Positions 1 to 8,859 are shown, numbered from the stretch's first letter. The stretch: DNA of 64,000 nucleotides from Streptomyces sp. TRM68416 (GCF_014596915.1 NZ_JACVWU010000003.1:62001-126000); one strand, 5' to 3'. The notes: generated by a model not told the origin, from the letters alone. Numbers and translations are program-made.

Positions 1-40
1 CAGAGTCCCTAATATGGTGCCGGTGGAACGGGGGTGTTCG

Positions 41-2293
41 ATGACGAATACGTACGAGGGTGACCACTTTGACCTGTCGGATAGCGTGTTCCACGACTCA
101 GTCACCGGCAAGGTAGAGCACCACTATCACCCTGGTCCAGTTCGGACTGCCGTCGCGCCTATGCCAGCAGCACCGCTCGTGTTCACGGGCCGGGAAGATG
201 ACCTGAGTCGGCTGCTTCCCCTGATTGATCCGGCTTCCGACGCGGAGCTGCCCGCGCTGATCTGCGCCGTGTCTGGTTTGGGAGGGATAGGTAAAACCTC
301 GCTCGCCTTGCATGTCGCTCACCGGGCGGCTCAGAACGGCTGGTTTCCCGGCGGCACGCTCTTCATCGATCTGCGCGGCTACGACGACAACCCGGTCACC
401 ACCGACCAAGCGGTCCTTACCCTCCTCGAAGTCCTCGGCATGCGCGACACGGACCTGCCCGCGACCACCGATGCGAAGTGTTCCCTCTACCGCTCGCTTC
501 TTGCCGAACAGAGTGAACCTCTCCTCCTGGTCCTGGATAACGCCTCCCACCAGGATCAGGTCCTCCCACTCCTGCCAGGTGTTCGCCGCCACCGTGTCTT
601 GGTGACCTCCCGTCACACCCTGCCCACACTGGGAGCCCGTCTGATCGACTTGAAGATTCTCAATGCTGAAGCCGCATTAGAACTCTTGCGGCAGGCTCTG
701 CGCACCGCCGACCCTGCGGACCGACGTGTTGCCGAGGCCGGCGAGAGTGCTGCGGAGGTAGCGCGGCTGTGTGGTTATCTGCCGTTGGCCCTGCATATCG
801 TTGCTGCCCTCCTGGTGCTGGAGCCCGAGCAGAGTGTCGCCGAAGTGGCCTCCGCACTCGCCCAGGCTCGTTCCAGCCTGGACTATCTGGATGATGGCGA
901 CCGCGCCGTGCGCGCCTCCTTCGATCTCTCCTATCGGCACCTCACGGACGAGCAGGCCGACTTGTTGCGCCTCCTGGCCTTCAGTCCCGGACCCGATATC
1001 TCGCTTGCGGGCGTGGCGGCGCTCGCTGGTCAGCCCCCTGGGGTTGTGGGCACCACCCTTCGCGAACTGGTCCGGGCCCACTTGGTCGAGCGGAGCGGCG
1101 GCCGGTGGACCATGCACGACCTCGTGCGCGACTACGCCGGCGAACAGGCCGCCGCTGTGACGGCGGCGGGCGCTGAGCCAGGCCAGGGCCATGGTGAGCG
1201 CCCTGCAGAGTCGTACCGTAAGGCTCAAACACGGCTGCTGGAGTACTACTTCGCCACCGCGGGCGCTGCTGACGACCATTTGAGCGGCCCGCGCGGGCCG
1301 CTTCCGACCGGGACCTTCGCTACCAGGGATGAAGCTCTAGCCTGGCTGGACGCCGAACGCTCCAACCTGACGGCCGCCGTAACCGCCGCCAGTGTCACCG
1401 GGCACCAGCACATTGCCATTGGGTTTCCGATACGCCTCTACGCCTACCTGACCCGGCGTAGATACTTCGACGACCTCATTGCCGTTACCACCATCGCTGT
1501 CGAAACTGCCCGCCTCACGGGAGACAAGTCGGGCGAGGCCAAGGCGAGCAACAACCTTGGGATCGCCCTCACGGAAGTAGACCGCTACGAGGATGCATTC
1601 GTGTCCTTTATACGGGCGGCCGAACTGTTTACCGATCTCGACGATCAGAGTGAGCTGGGGAGGGTTCTCAACAGCCACGGTCTGGCGCTGCGTGAGGTAG
1701 GGCGTCCTGCTGAGGCTCTGCCGAAGTTTCGCGCGGCGATGACACTCCAGCAGCACGCTGGAGACTTGAGGGAACAGGCAACACTGCTGAACAATATCTC
1801 CCTGGTCCATCAAGATCTTGAGGACCATGCCGAGGCCACAGCAGCCGCGGAGGGGGCAGCCTCGCTCTTTCAACAACTCGGTGACGCCGTGCACGAGGCG
1901 ACGGCACTGGGAACGATGGCCTGGACGCTCCACGCGCAGGGCCGAACCCATGAGGCCCTCACCGCCTGCGAGCGTGCGCTTGAGACGATCAGCTCTCTCG
2001 ACGAACCAGATCAGCAAGGCACACTCCTCCTGATCAGGGCCGAGTTGTCGAAGTCTGTCGCTCCTGAACGGGCTACCACTTACTACCAACAGGCAGTAGC
2101 AGCATACGTACGGGCCGAAAATCCGGCACTCCAAGCGCAGGCCCGCGTAGCCATGGCCATGGCTCTGATCGAGTCTGGTCAGCGCCTGAGCGCTTTTGAC
2201 CCGCTGAGAGAAGCCATACAGATATACACGGACCTCGGGTTCGATGACGAAGCGACAAGAACTCAGACCCTCCTGGGTTTGATAGGTCCTTGA
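41..2293 (+). CDS. AfsR-like NB-ARC ATPase with C-terminal TPR repeats
   Basis: Predicted cytoplasmic STAND-class signalling ATPase of about 750 residues. A P-loop (GLGGIGKT) lies near residue 80, followed by a Walker B-like LLVLDN, a GYLPLAL motif and an MHDLVRDYA motif, the usual NB-ARC order. The C-terminal half is alpha-helical with TPR-like spacing. There is no SARP-type DNA-binding domain at the N-terminus. The short acidic/His-rich leader (GDHFDLSDS, then VEHHYHPG) is typical of this Streptomyces subfamily. I chose the ATG at 41, preceded by a G-rich ribosome-binding stretch; an in-frame ATG at 14 is possible and no upstream stop is visible before the window edge. The target is unknown; it could act as a regulator or a defence-type sensor. 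Confidence 0.8.
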   Translation: MTNTYEGDHFDLSDSVFHDSVTGKVEHHYHPGPVRTAVAPMPAAPLVFTGREDDLSRLLPLIDPASDAELPALICAVSGLGGIGKTSLALHVAHRAAQNGWFPGGTLFIDLRGYDDNPVTTDQAVLTLLEVLGMRDTDLPATTDAKCSLYRSLLAEQSEPLLLVLDNASHQDQVLPLLPGVRRHRVLVTSRHTLPTLGARLIDLKILNAEAALELLRQALRTADPADRRVAEAGESAAEVARLCGYLPLALHIVAALLVLEPEQSVAEVASALAQARSSLDYLDDGDRAVRASFDLSYRHLTDEQADLLRLLAFSPGPDISLAGVAALAGQPPGVVGTTLRELVRAHLVERSGGRWTMHDLVRDYAGEQAAAVTAAGAEPGQGHGERPAESYRKAQTRLLEYYFATAGAADDHLSGPRGPLPTGTFATRDEALAWLDAERSNLTAAVTAASVTGHQHIAIGFPIRLYAYLTRRRYFDDLIAVTTIAVETARLTGDKSGEAKASNNLGIALTEVDRYEDAFVSFIRAAELFTDLDDQSELGRVLNSHGLALREVGRPAEALPKFRAAMTLQQHAGDLREQATLLNNISLVHQDLEDHAEATAAAEGAASLFQQLGDAVHEATALGTMAWTLHAQGRTHEALTACERALETISSLDEPDQQGTLLLIRAELSKSVAPERATTYYQQAVAAYVRAENPALQAQARVAMAMALIESGQRLSAFDPLREAIQIYTDLGFDDEATRTQTLLGLIGP

Positions 2294-2724
2294 TCACTTG
2301 CCGCTACCGTGAATGGGGCTATCCGAGTTCCTGTGTTCGGAGGGGGTTGACAGATGGCGACGGCCGCGCCACTCGCCGACCGACATCACGTATTGAGGAT
2401 CAGTGGCCTAGGGGTGGCGTGAACGCTGAGTACGACAGTGAGCAGAACAGCCTTTTCATCCTGCTGAGGGATGATGAGTCTGGCGAGTCCCGATTCGAAA
2501 TGCTCGGTCGCGGAGCTGCTCCTGTCGCGCTCGCCGCCCTTCCGCTGGCGCCGGAAGGTGGGACGCATGTGGGACGATCTTGGTTGGTCGGGTTGCCCAT
2601 GTACGGCTGGATAGCGGATGAGCCTGCCGGGCTCAGTCTGGGGGACGGCGAGTGCGGCGAGCGTGGCCTTGGGTGCGCGGCGCATGCCCCCGTGCTTGAG
2701 GGAGGGCGTGCACGTGCGGCCCGC
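2294..2724. other. Intergenic stretch with no recognisable gene
   Basis: Lies between the NB-ARC gene and the convergent AbiEii-like gene. Open frames on both strands look like composition artefacts with no recognisable motif. I saw no clear terminator hairpin. Confidence 0.5.
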
Positions 2725-3402
2725 TCAGTCGATGTCCGGGGCGCCGGGCTCTTCGAGGAGCCGGGCTGCGAGGTCGTCGGCCCACTCCACGGCCCAGGTG
2801 CGCAGAGCGGCGATGGTGGCATCGTCGAGTCCGTAGGCGGCGAAGGCTTCATCGTCGGTCCATTCGGCGCCGGTGAGGTTCGCCTGGAGGTCTTCGCGCT
2901 CGAAGCGGCCACGGGCGTGGCGGCGGCCGAACTCCTCAAGTTCGGCATTGGACCAGCGGCGGGAGGCTGCGAAGACGTCGATCAGGTCGCGGGGTGCTCC
3001 GCGGTCAGCGAGGGCGCGGACCTTGGTGCCGATCACGTCCTCCTCCGCGAGGACGGGCCCGTACGGGCTCCGGGCGATTGGCCGCCAGAAGATCTCCTTG
3101 AGGATGTCGACCTCGCATTCCTGTCCGGTGGCCGGGTCGGTCACGGTGAAGCGGGCGGACAGCGGGGCGGTCTCCAGGGCGTGCACCTTCCAGCCACGGG
3201 CTTCCAGGCCGACGCGGAGCGTGGCGGCGATGTCGGCCATCGGCGCCGGGTTCTCGGTGGCGACATCGAGGTCCTGGCTCGGGCGGTTTACGAGTCGGTG
3301 CGCCCGCACCGCATAGCCGCCGGTGAGGACCAGGGGATACGGCGAGCCGAGCGCGATCACATCCGCCAGAAGCCGCGTGTGCAGCTCCGGCATGTCCGTC
3401 AC
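2725..3402 (-). CDS. AbiEii/AbiGii-like nucleotidyltransferase family protein
   Basis: About 225 residues. The N-terminal part carries the minimal nucleotidyltransferase signature: a GG motif (TGGYAVRAHR), then RPSQDLDVA about 20 residues later, and a further acidic strand (ECEVDIL). This fits the AbiEii/AbiGii family, whose characterised members are toxins that transfer nucleotides to RNA. The likely start is the GTG at 3402, which overlaps the stop of the upstream gene in a GTGA arrangement and so implies translational coupling. An internal ATG at 3393 is the alternative. Together with the 3399-3791 gene it resembles a two-gene AbiE-type toxin-antitoxin or phage-exclusion unit. A decayed relative of this pair lies at about 7.6-8.0 kb. 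The family call is fairly firm; toxin activity is inferred. Confidence 0.65.
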   Translation of the reverse strand: MTDMPELHTRLLADVIALGSPYPLVLTGGYAVRAHRLVNRPSQDLDVATENPAPMADIAATLRVGLEARGWKVHALETAPLSARFTVTDPATGQECEVDILKEIFWRPIARSPYGPVLAEEDVIGTKVRALADRGAPRDLIDVFAASRRWSNAELEEFGRRHARGRFEREDLQANLTGAEWTDDEAFAAYGLDDATIAALRTWAVEWADDLAARLLEEPGAPDID

Positions 3403-3791
3403 GCGGCTGCCCGGGTGCGGGAGGCGAGCTGGGGGAAGGCGTCTTCCCATACGGTGCGCACAGTGCGACCGACGAGGGTGCGCAGCACCGGCCACAGATG
3501 GAGAAGCACGTTCTGGTTGAGGTAGCGGGGCAGGTCGTCACGCAGGCCCTCGTGCAGGACGGTGCGGTACAGGCCCATGCGCTGGCGCGGCTTGCCCAGG
3601 TCGTATGAGGTCATCCCGGACCAGGCCAGGTGCAGCGGCAGTTCCACGACCCCGTGGGTCGGGCCGTGCAACTCGTCCAGCGACTCCGGCAGACGACGCC
3701 GGAACTTCTCCCGGTACAGCGCGAGGTCCTCAGCGACCTCGCCCGACAGTACGCTCTGCATGGGTGTGGGGTGTTGTGGGCTGGCGGGCAT
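3399..3791 (-). CDS. Small hypothetical protein upstream of AbiEii-like gene
   Basis: About 130 residues, with no domain I can name. It is rich in Arg, Leu and Trp and has a conserved-looking core (PRQRMGLYRTVLHEG, then LVGRTVRTVWED). That core recurs almost word for word in the decayed copy on the same strand at about 7.77-7.95 kb, which shows it is a real, conserved coding sequence. Its stop overlaps the GTG start of the AbiEii-like gene by 4 nt. By position it would be the partner (antitoxin-like) gene of the pair, but I see no winged-helix or other DNA-binding motif, so that role is inference. Confidence 0.6.
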   Translation of the reverse strand: MPASPQHPTPMQSVLSGEVAEDLALYREKFRRRLPESLDELHGPTHGVVELPLHLAWSGMTSYDLGKPRQRMGLYRTVLHEGLRDDLPRYLNQNVLLHLWPVLRTLVGRTVRTVWEDAFPQLASRTRAAA

Positions 3792-4162
3792 GACTCCATT
3801 ATGGCCGTCTGAGCACTGGCGTGGGTCATGACATGCGAGTCGGCTTCCGTAACGAACGAGGGCGAGCCGGGGGGCGGTGGTGGGTCCACCATTGCAGTGG
3901 CCGGGTGCCTACTGCTTCTCCCTGCGCCCGCGGCTCCTGTCACTGCCCCGTGCCCCGCTGATCTGGCGCTGCAAGCCAGGGCGCTTCCATGGACATTCGA
4001 GAGAGCGGCAACTCGCACGGGCCCACCAGCACGGCCTTCCGCCGCGTAGCCTGCGGGCAGGACACTGGTCGGGGCCGCGCCCGTCTGGCGCATCGCCGTG
4101 GTGGTGACGCACGTATGACGCATGAGGGCCTCCGGAAGGCTGGATTTCGCCCTCGAAATCGC
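3792..4162. other. Intergenic stretch with no recognisable gene
   Basis: Upstream of the AbiEii-like pair. It should hold the promoter for that minus-strand operon, but I cannot pick out convincing -35/-10 elements. Open frames on both strands look spurious. Confidence 0.4.
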
Positions 4163-4260
4163 CTCTGACCTGCACGTTTCCCGGATTGACGCAAACCACA
4201 CACCTGCCCGATGACTCATCATGTGGAGTGCGTGGCGATTTTGGAGCCTGCGGCAAAGGG
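4163..4260 (+). repeat. Dispersed repeat, left copy
   Basis: About 98 bp, related to 8901-8997 in the same orientation. The best-conserved core is 4209-4248, which matches 8946-8985 at 37 of 40 positions by my alignment. Both copies start with CTCTGACCT and end with CAAAGGG. The two copies lie outside the 16-bp direct repeats that bracket the integrase region. Confidence 0.65.
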
Positions 4261-4333
4261 GTCGTGACCTGCGGTTTTGAGCGTGCGCATTATGTGCGGT
4301 GTGGGCGTTACGGGCGATATCTTGACGCTGAAG

Positions 4334-4349
4334 TGACGCTCATTTGACG
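4334..4349 (+). repeat. 16-bp exact direct repeat, left copy (possible attachment site)
   Basis: TGACGCTCATTTGACG, identical to 8844-8859 in the same orientation. It lies about 470 bp before the tyrosine integrase gene. With the right copy it bounds about 4.5 kb holding the integrase, a transposase remnant, a decayed AbiE-like pair and VapBC. No tRNA is visible, so the att assignment is tentative. Confidence 0.45.
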
Positions 4350-4366
4350 ATCGTTCTGATGAGGTG

Positions 4367-4813
4367 TCAGGCAGGTCGGGTCGCGTCAATGTGCTGAGCA
4401 TCGATGGCACGCCAACAGGCGGCGAAGCTGAGAGCGCCGAGCTGCTGGCTGCTGTCGGTCAGATGTCCCGGAAGAGACCGGCTAACGCGGTGACCTGCCA
4501 CGATGAGGGGGATTTGATCGCTGACCTGCGCGAATGGTCTTTCAGTTGTTTCATGATCGTGCAGGTTGATGAAGCCGGAAGTCCCAGAGGACTCCCACGC
4601 ACGCGCATCCGAATCGAACTCGGCGACCGGGTCGAAAATGAAGGCAGAAGTATGGGGGACACGGAGCGCCTCCCCGTGCAGGCCCTCAGCCTGGGCCTGG
4701 CTCACCAATTCGTCGATCAGCTGGTCGTCCACGGCCTTCGCCGACACATCCGCTGCCGGCTCGACAGCCTCGTGCTCGGCTACGTTCTCACTGGTCACCG
4801 ATGCATCTTCCAT
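4367..4813 (-). pseudogene. IS256-type (mutator) transposase N-terminal remnant
   Basis: The first 45 residues (about 4679-4813) read like the N-terminus of Streptomyces IS256/mutator transposases, ending in DDQLIDELVSQAQAEGL. In intact members this is followed by a conserved LTGEGGLL...LTKR block and a DDE core of about 350 residues. Here the similarity stops abruptly at GLHGEAL and the frame runs on for about 100 unrelated residues to 4367. No DDE core and no terminal inverted repeats were found. I call it a truncated, non-functional remnant. The family match is from memory of the N-terminal sequence. Confidence 0.5.
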
Positions 4814-4815
4814 GA

Positions 4816-5925
4816 TTGGGAGTTACACCGAACGATTTACAGTCCCGCAAGTGGCAAGCGACGGTGCGCAACCGGCTCGGCGATCGATTCAGCGAATCGC
4901 TTCCCCTGAAAACTCAGGCGCGAGCCTGGGGGCTGGAGATGGAGACCCAGTTCGCTCGCGGCGGCATGCGTGACCCGCGTGCCGGTGAAACGTCGTTCCG
5001 CGAGTGGCACGACCGATGGTGGGACGCCCGCGTGGTCGAACCCCACACCCTGCGGGGAGACGCGTCGAGCATCAAGAACCACGTCATGCCCCACTGGGCC
5101 GACTGGGAGATGCGCGCCATCACCCGCATGGACATGCGGAGCTGGATCCGCTCCCTGATCGAGAAGGGAGTAGGTGCCGCCGCCATCAAGCGGTCCTACA
5201 ACTTGACGTCCTCCATCATGCGCGCGGCCGTCGACGACGACGTGATCGCGGTGAGCCCCTGCCGCAGCATCGACCTGCCCCAGATTGCGGTCAAGCCACC
5301 GCAGTGGTTCACCCTCGACCAGGCGCAGAGCATCCTGGACGAACTGCCCACCGTGTGGCGGACGATGTGCCTTCTCGGCTTCTACACCGGACTGCGGTGG
5401 GGCGAGCTCTCCGGCCTTCACCGCCACCGCATCGACCAGCGCCGCTCGCGCCTGTTCGTCGTGGAGGTCAACACCAAGAGCGGTATCAAGGAGTACCCGA
5501 AGAGCTCCAAGAGCCGCCGTGAGGTACCGCTGCCACCCCACGTCCTGGAGACGCTCGAGCGTCACATCCACCGGCTCGACCGGGATGCCGTGGTGTTCAC
5601 CACGCTCACCAAGGGCCGGGCAGGCCGTCTCCTCAACGACGGGAACTGGCGACGGCAGACCTGGTGGCCGGCCGTCAGCGGCGCGTACTACTTCGACGAT
5701 GACGGCGAGCAGCAGCTCGTCCCGCACTACCCGCCGCACTCCATGCGGCACACCTGCGCCTCGTGGCTCGTGCAGAAAGGCGTCTCCCTTTACGAGGTCC
5801 AGCACCTCCTCGGCCACGAGAGCTTCCAGACCACCCAGCGCTACGCCCACCTGCAGCCGGACGCGCACAAGGCCGTGCTCGGCGCGTGGGAGCGTATGGA
5901 AGTGCCGCTCACCATCGCTGCATAA
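4816..5925 (+). CDS. Tyrosine recombinase / phage-type integrase
   Basis: About 369 residues. An N-terminal SAM-like core-binding region (SFREWHDRWWD onward) is followed by a catalytic domain with all expected residues: the first Arg in TGLRWGE, His-x-x-Arg in HSMRHTCASW, then GHESFQTTQRYAH with the second His and the nucleophilic Tyr. It catalyses site-specific strand exchange and probably moved this element in or out. The start is a TTG at 4816, directly preceded by an in-frame TGA, so the N-terminus is short compared with typical integrases; the arm-binding domain may be truncated. No excisionase gene or tRNA att site is seen. Confidence 0.85.
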   Translation: MGVTPNDLQSRKWQATVRNRLGDRFSESLPLKTQARAWGLEMETQFARGGMRDPRAGETSFREWHDRWWDARVVEPHTLRGDASSIKNHVMPHWADWEMRAITRMDMRSWIRSLIEKGVGAAAIKRSYNLTSSIMRAAVDDDVIAVSPCRSIDLPQIAVKPPQWFTLDQAQSILDELPTVWRTMCLLGFYTGLRWGELSGLHRHRIDQRRSRLFVVEVNTKSGIKEYPKSSKSRREVPLPPHVLETLERHIHRLDRDAVVFTTLTKGRAGRLLNDGNWRRQTWWPAVSGAYYFDDDGEQQLVPHYPPHSMRHTCASWLVQKGVSLYEVQHLLGHESFQTTQRYAHLQPDAHKAVLGAWERMEVPLTIAA

Positions 5926-7430
5926 ACGATCCTTCGCCCCGTTCCCCGCAGACGGGGTGAAGCCGTTTGTGGACGAAGGGGGCGCGGGTTACAGGGCCCG
6001 TCGGCCCGCGGGTCAGGTGGCAGGGTCCAATGGCCGTCGGCATCGAACGGCCACGGATAGGCGTAGCCATCCACCTTCGCCATTTCGCGGAGCGTCTCCC
6101 GCGTCGCCGGTGGGTCCGGCGGAGCGTTCAACTGGCGCTGCAGCGGATCGAGTTGTGCCGCATATGCCTCAGTCCACTCCAGCCAGGATGTTTCCTCGGC
6201 CGGTGCCAGGGTGCTCTCGGTTCTGGCGCGCGCGGCCTGGCAGAAGGCGCGGATCTCGGCGGCACGTTGCCAGGCTCCGACCTGTGCGCTGAGGAACTCG
6301 GCCCGGTGCTGCTCGATCTGTCGCTCACGGGCTTGTTTGACGGCCGCGTACCACCGGCGTCGCCGTTCGGTTTCGAGGAGTTCCTGCTCCCGGTCTCGGC
6401 GCGCGGCTTCCGCAGCGCGGTCTTCGAGGTCCTGCAGCAGCAGACCCAGTCGGGACTCCAGCGTCCATCGCGCTCCGTCGCTGCACGAGTAGGAATACCA
6501 GCTCTTGGCGGGTGCACCCAGGGCAAGGCGGCCGTTGAACTCCTCGTCGTACTTGGGCAGTCGGATCCACGGATTGCGTTCTTGCTGGCGGAGCTCCTTC
6601 AGGGTCGGCTCATGCGGGACTTTGGTCGTCCTCTCGGTGAGGGCCACAGGGAAGGCGTGCCCCCGGATCACGACGGCCAGTGTGTGTACAGCCTCACCGC
6701 GTTCCAGGTCGGTCTGGGCTTCGGCGGAGTATCCGCGGCTTTCGGCTTCGGTCAGGAACGCGTGCATGATCCGTAGAGCGCGGTCGGCGAGCGGACGCGA
6801 CACATGTAGCGGGATGAACTCGGCCGTTCCCCGTGTATCGACCGTGCCTTGAGAGCGGCCCATCGCCTTGCGCGTCGCGCGGACCAACGGATGCGGACGC
6901 TCCAGAACCTCTGGCACCTCGATGGCCGGCACCGGAGGAGGCTGAGCAGCCTTCTCGGCCGCCTCGTCAGCCAGAGTGAAGACGCAGTCGCCGCGCCGGC
7001 GACCGTTCCACCGCAGTTTGTGGCCTTCGGGTACGTGCCCGTGATGAAGCGCGTCGTAGTAGGCGGCCCGCCAGCGGCCCCGGGTCCGAGGAGCGGGATC
7101 AGCGACCGTGATCTTTCCTGATGCGGACTTCAGGCGGGAGATCAGCTCGGCTCCGCAGGTCGGGGCCAGCGCGGCTTGCGCCGCGCCGCCCTCCAGCCGA
7201 TCCTTCTCGGCCTGCACCTGTCGGGGGTGCGCGCCGTGCTTGAGGTAGTAGCGGCCGTCCGCCGTCACCACGGCGACGTGGCTGCTGCCATGCCAGGTCC
7301 TCTTGATCAGCCCGCGCTGCTCCAGCGCCCAAGTCGTCTGCGTACGTGTCGGCGGGATCCGCATCGCCTCGGAAGTCGATGCGATCTCGCGCAGCAAGGC
7401 GTTCTGCGGCGCGGACACTGCGTACTTCAT
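5841..7430 (-). CDS. Large hypothetical protein with central coiled coil
   Basis: About 529 residues; I do not recognise a catalytic domain. The N-terminus (about residues 5-60) looks like a winged-helix fold, with predicted helices then a GRYYLKHG-type strand. A long Arg/Glu/Ala-rich segment in the middle (about 330-420) is predicted coiled coil, and the C-terminal part is Pro/Arg-rich. Start ATG at 7430, with GGAG close upstream. Its last 28 codons run antisense to the 3' end of the integrase gene, so the C-terminus may have been altered when the element inserted. It may belong to the mobile element or be an interrupted resident gene. Confidence 0.6.
   Translation of the reverse strand: MKYAVSAPQNALLREIASTSEAMRIPPTRTQTTWALEQRGLIKRTWHGSSHVAVVTADGRYYLKHGAHPRQVQAEKDRLEGGAAQAALAPTCGAELISRLKSASGKITVADPAPRTRGRWRAAYYDALHHGHVPEGHKLRWNGRRRGDCVFTLADEAAEKAAQPPPVPAIEVPEVLERPHPLVRATRKAMGRSQGTVDTRGTAEFIPLHVSRPLADRALRIMHAFLTEAESRGYSAEAQTDLERGEAVHTLAVVIRGHAFPVALTERTTKVPHEPTLKELRQQERNPWIRLPKYDEEFNGRLALGAPAKSWYSYSCSDGARWTLESRLGLLLQDLEDRAAEAARRDREQELLETERRRRWYAAVKQARERQIEQHRAEFLSAQVGAWQRAAEIRAFCQAARARTESTLAPAEETSWLEWTEAYAAQLDPLQRQLNAPPDPPATRETLREMAKVDGYAYPWPFDADGHWTLPPDPRADGPCNPRPLRPQTASPRLRGTGRRIVYAAMVSGTSIRSHAPSTALCASGCRWA
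5932..5962. terminator. Hairpin just downstream of integrase
   Basis: An 11-bp inverted repeat (CTTCGCCCCGT and ACGGGGTGAAG) with a 9-nt loop, 7 nt after the integrase stop. There is no U-tract. It lies inside the converging hypothetical gene. Confidence 0.35.
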
Positions 7431-7599
7431 GGCTCCGACTTCGCTCGACGGTTGGCAAGGTGGCCAACGTAGAGCGGGCGGTCCACAGCCGAACCGCATG
7501 GGTCGCTCGTACGAGTGCCACACGTCGGTCCGGCCCACCGCCAACGGCGGCTGGTGTAGGAGACGGCTCGGTGCCGTGCTCGGCCAAGGCCCGGATCGT

Positions 7600-7996
7600 C
7601 GGCCACTTCGACACAAGAGCCGCGAGGCCGTCGGCCCGGTCGGCGCCCGTGAGGTTTGCCTACTGGCGTAACGACGAGCGGATAGCAGGGCTCGGCGGGA
7701 TCCCGTCCGCCAGGCGCAGCGCGTGCAGTTTCGGCGCGACCGGTACGCGGCTGCTCGGGCGCGAGAGACGGGGGCTGAGGAAAGGTGTCCTCCCATACGC
7801 TGCGTACCGTGCGACCGACGAGCTTGCGCAGAACCGGCCACCGCTGGACGAGCAGATCCTGCATGAGGTACCGCGGCAGGCCCCCGTGCAGGACGGTGCG
7901 GTACAGGCTCATGCGCTGGCGCGGGTTGTTCATGTCGTACGAGGTCGCCGGCGAATGCCGTCGCAGTGCTTCGCGGCTCGCCGCACCCACGGTCAC
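7600..7996 (-). pseudogene. Decayed copy of the AbiEii-like gene pair
   Basis: On the minus strand, about 7770-7945 encodes a clear relative of the 3399-3791 protein: TSYDMNNPRQRMSLYRTVLH, then LVGRTVRSVWED. It lacks that protein's N-terminal third and has an internal deletion. Downstream, remnants of the AbiEii-like protein follow: a stretch resembling its first residues (LHALRLADGI) and one resembling its C-terminal region (ANLTGADRADG against ANLTGAEWTDD). Between them a stop codon and a deletion remove the nucleotidyltransferase core. The unit is non-functional. Confidence 0.65.
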
Positions 7997-8074
7997 ACCT
8001 CAGCGGCCTCCAAGCCGGCGGTGGACTGGTCAGCAGGATCCCTCTGGCGTCGCCCGTCAGGCATATACATCAGA

Positions 8075-8101
8075 TTGGTACATACGCTAGTCTTGGTACA
8101 T
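8075..8101 (+). promoter_or_regulatory. Putative vapBC operator: direct repeat TTGGTACAT
   Basis: Two exact copies of TTGGTACAT (8075-8083 and 8093-8101) with start points 18 nt apart, the second running into the vapB start codon. The position suits autoregulation by the ribbon-helix-helix antitoxin. Inferred from spacing only. Confidence 0.4.
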
Positions 8102-8360
8102 GTCCATGAAGCGAACCAATGTCTACGCCGACCCCGAGGACCTCGCCATCATCAAGGAGGCGGCCAAGCGGCGCGGCATCAGTGAGGCCGAGATCATCCG
8201 GCAGGGCATCCACCTCGCGGCCATGGCCAACCGCGTCTGGGACGAGCCTCTCTTCTCCCGCACCTTCGAGGGGGCTGGTCGAACCCTCAGCAAGAGCGAG
8301 GTGCGTGACACGGTGGCCGACGCCGTATGCCGTGAGACCGAGGCCGGTACTGCCGCGTGA
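8100..8360 (+). CDS. vapB: VapB-like ribbon-helix-helix antitoxin
   Basis: A protein of 86 residues. The N-terminal strand plus two helices (KRTNVYADPEDLAIIKEAAK, then SEAEIIRQGIHLA) is the ribbon-helix-helix DNA-binding pattern of VapB-type antitoxins. The C-terminal half would wrap the toxin. Its stop overlaps the toxin's GTG start by 4 nt (GTGA), so the pair is translationally coupled. It should neutralise the PIN-domain toxin and repress its own promoter. Start ATG at 8100; an ATG at 8106 is also possible. Confidence 0.85.
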   Translation: MSMKRTNVYADPEDLAIIKEAAKRRGISEAEIIRQGIHLAAMANRVWDEPLFSRTFEGAGRTLSKSEVRDTVADAVCRETEAGTAA

Positions 8361-8803
8361 TCATCGTCATTGCGGACACTTCCGGGCTCCTCGCGGCCCT
8401 CGACTCCACCCACCCCGAGCATCAGGCGTCCAGTGAAGCGATCATGGCCGCCGGCCTGCTGGTGATGTCACCTCTGTTGCTCGCCGAGATCGATCACGTA
8501 GCCACCCGGGAACTCGGTCGCGAAGCCGCGCTCAGCGCGGTCGACGACATCCGGATTTGGATGCGACGCGGTCGCATCGTCGTCCCTGAGATCACGGAGG
8601 ACCACCTGGGGGTCGCCCAGTCCGTGCGTGCCCGCTACCGGGACCTCGATCTGGATCTGGCGGACGCGGTGAACGTGGCCCTCGCCGCCGACTACGACAC
8701 CGACGCGGTGCTCACGCTCGACCGCCGCGACTTCCGCGCGGTGCGCCCGCTCGGCCGCCACAAGGCGTTCCGGGTACTCCCGGACGACGACCTTCCCCTG
8801 TGA
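8357..8803 (+). CDS. vapC: VapC-like PIN-domain ribonuclease toxin
   Basis: A protein of 148 residues covering a whole PIN domain. The expected acidic metal-binding residues are visible: Asp in the N-terminal ADTSG, Glu in LLLAEIDH, Asp in DLDLADA and Asp in LTLDRRDF. VapC toxins cleave specific tRNAs or rRNA; the target here cannot be read from sequence. GTG start at 8357 overlapping vapB. The set of residues is complete, so it is likely active. As cargo near the integrase it would favour maintenance of the element. Confidence 0.85.
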   Translation: MIIVIADTSGLLAALDSTHPEHQASSEAIMAAGLLVMSPLLLAEIDHVATRELGREAALSAVDDIRIWMRRGRIVVPEITEDHLGVAQSVRARYRDLDLDLADAVNVALAADYDTDAVLTLDRRDFRAVRPLGRHKAFRVLPDDDLPL

Positions 8804-8843
8804 AGCCGGCGGCGTACGTGTGAGGAGTCGTTTCCACCAGCCC

Positions 8844-8859
8844 TGACGCTCATTTGACG
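8844..8859 (+). repeat. 16-bp exact direct repeat, right copy
   Basis: Identical to 4334-4349 and in the same orientation, 40 bp after vapC. It could be the right end (attR-like) of the integrase element or simply a dispersed repeat. Confidence 0.45.

Noticed and set aside
2290..3525. Plus-strand open frame of 411 codons
   Set aside because: It lies opposite the AbiEii-like gene, which has a recognisable nucleotidyltransferase motif; the plus-strand product has no family features.
4100..4400. tRNA gene as integration target of the integrase
   Set aside because: I could not fold a cloverleaf or find a T-loop GGTTCRANTCC followed by an acceptor stem near either 16-bp repeat.
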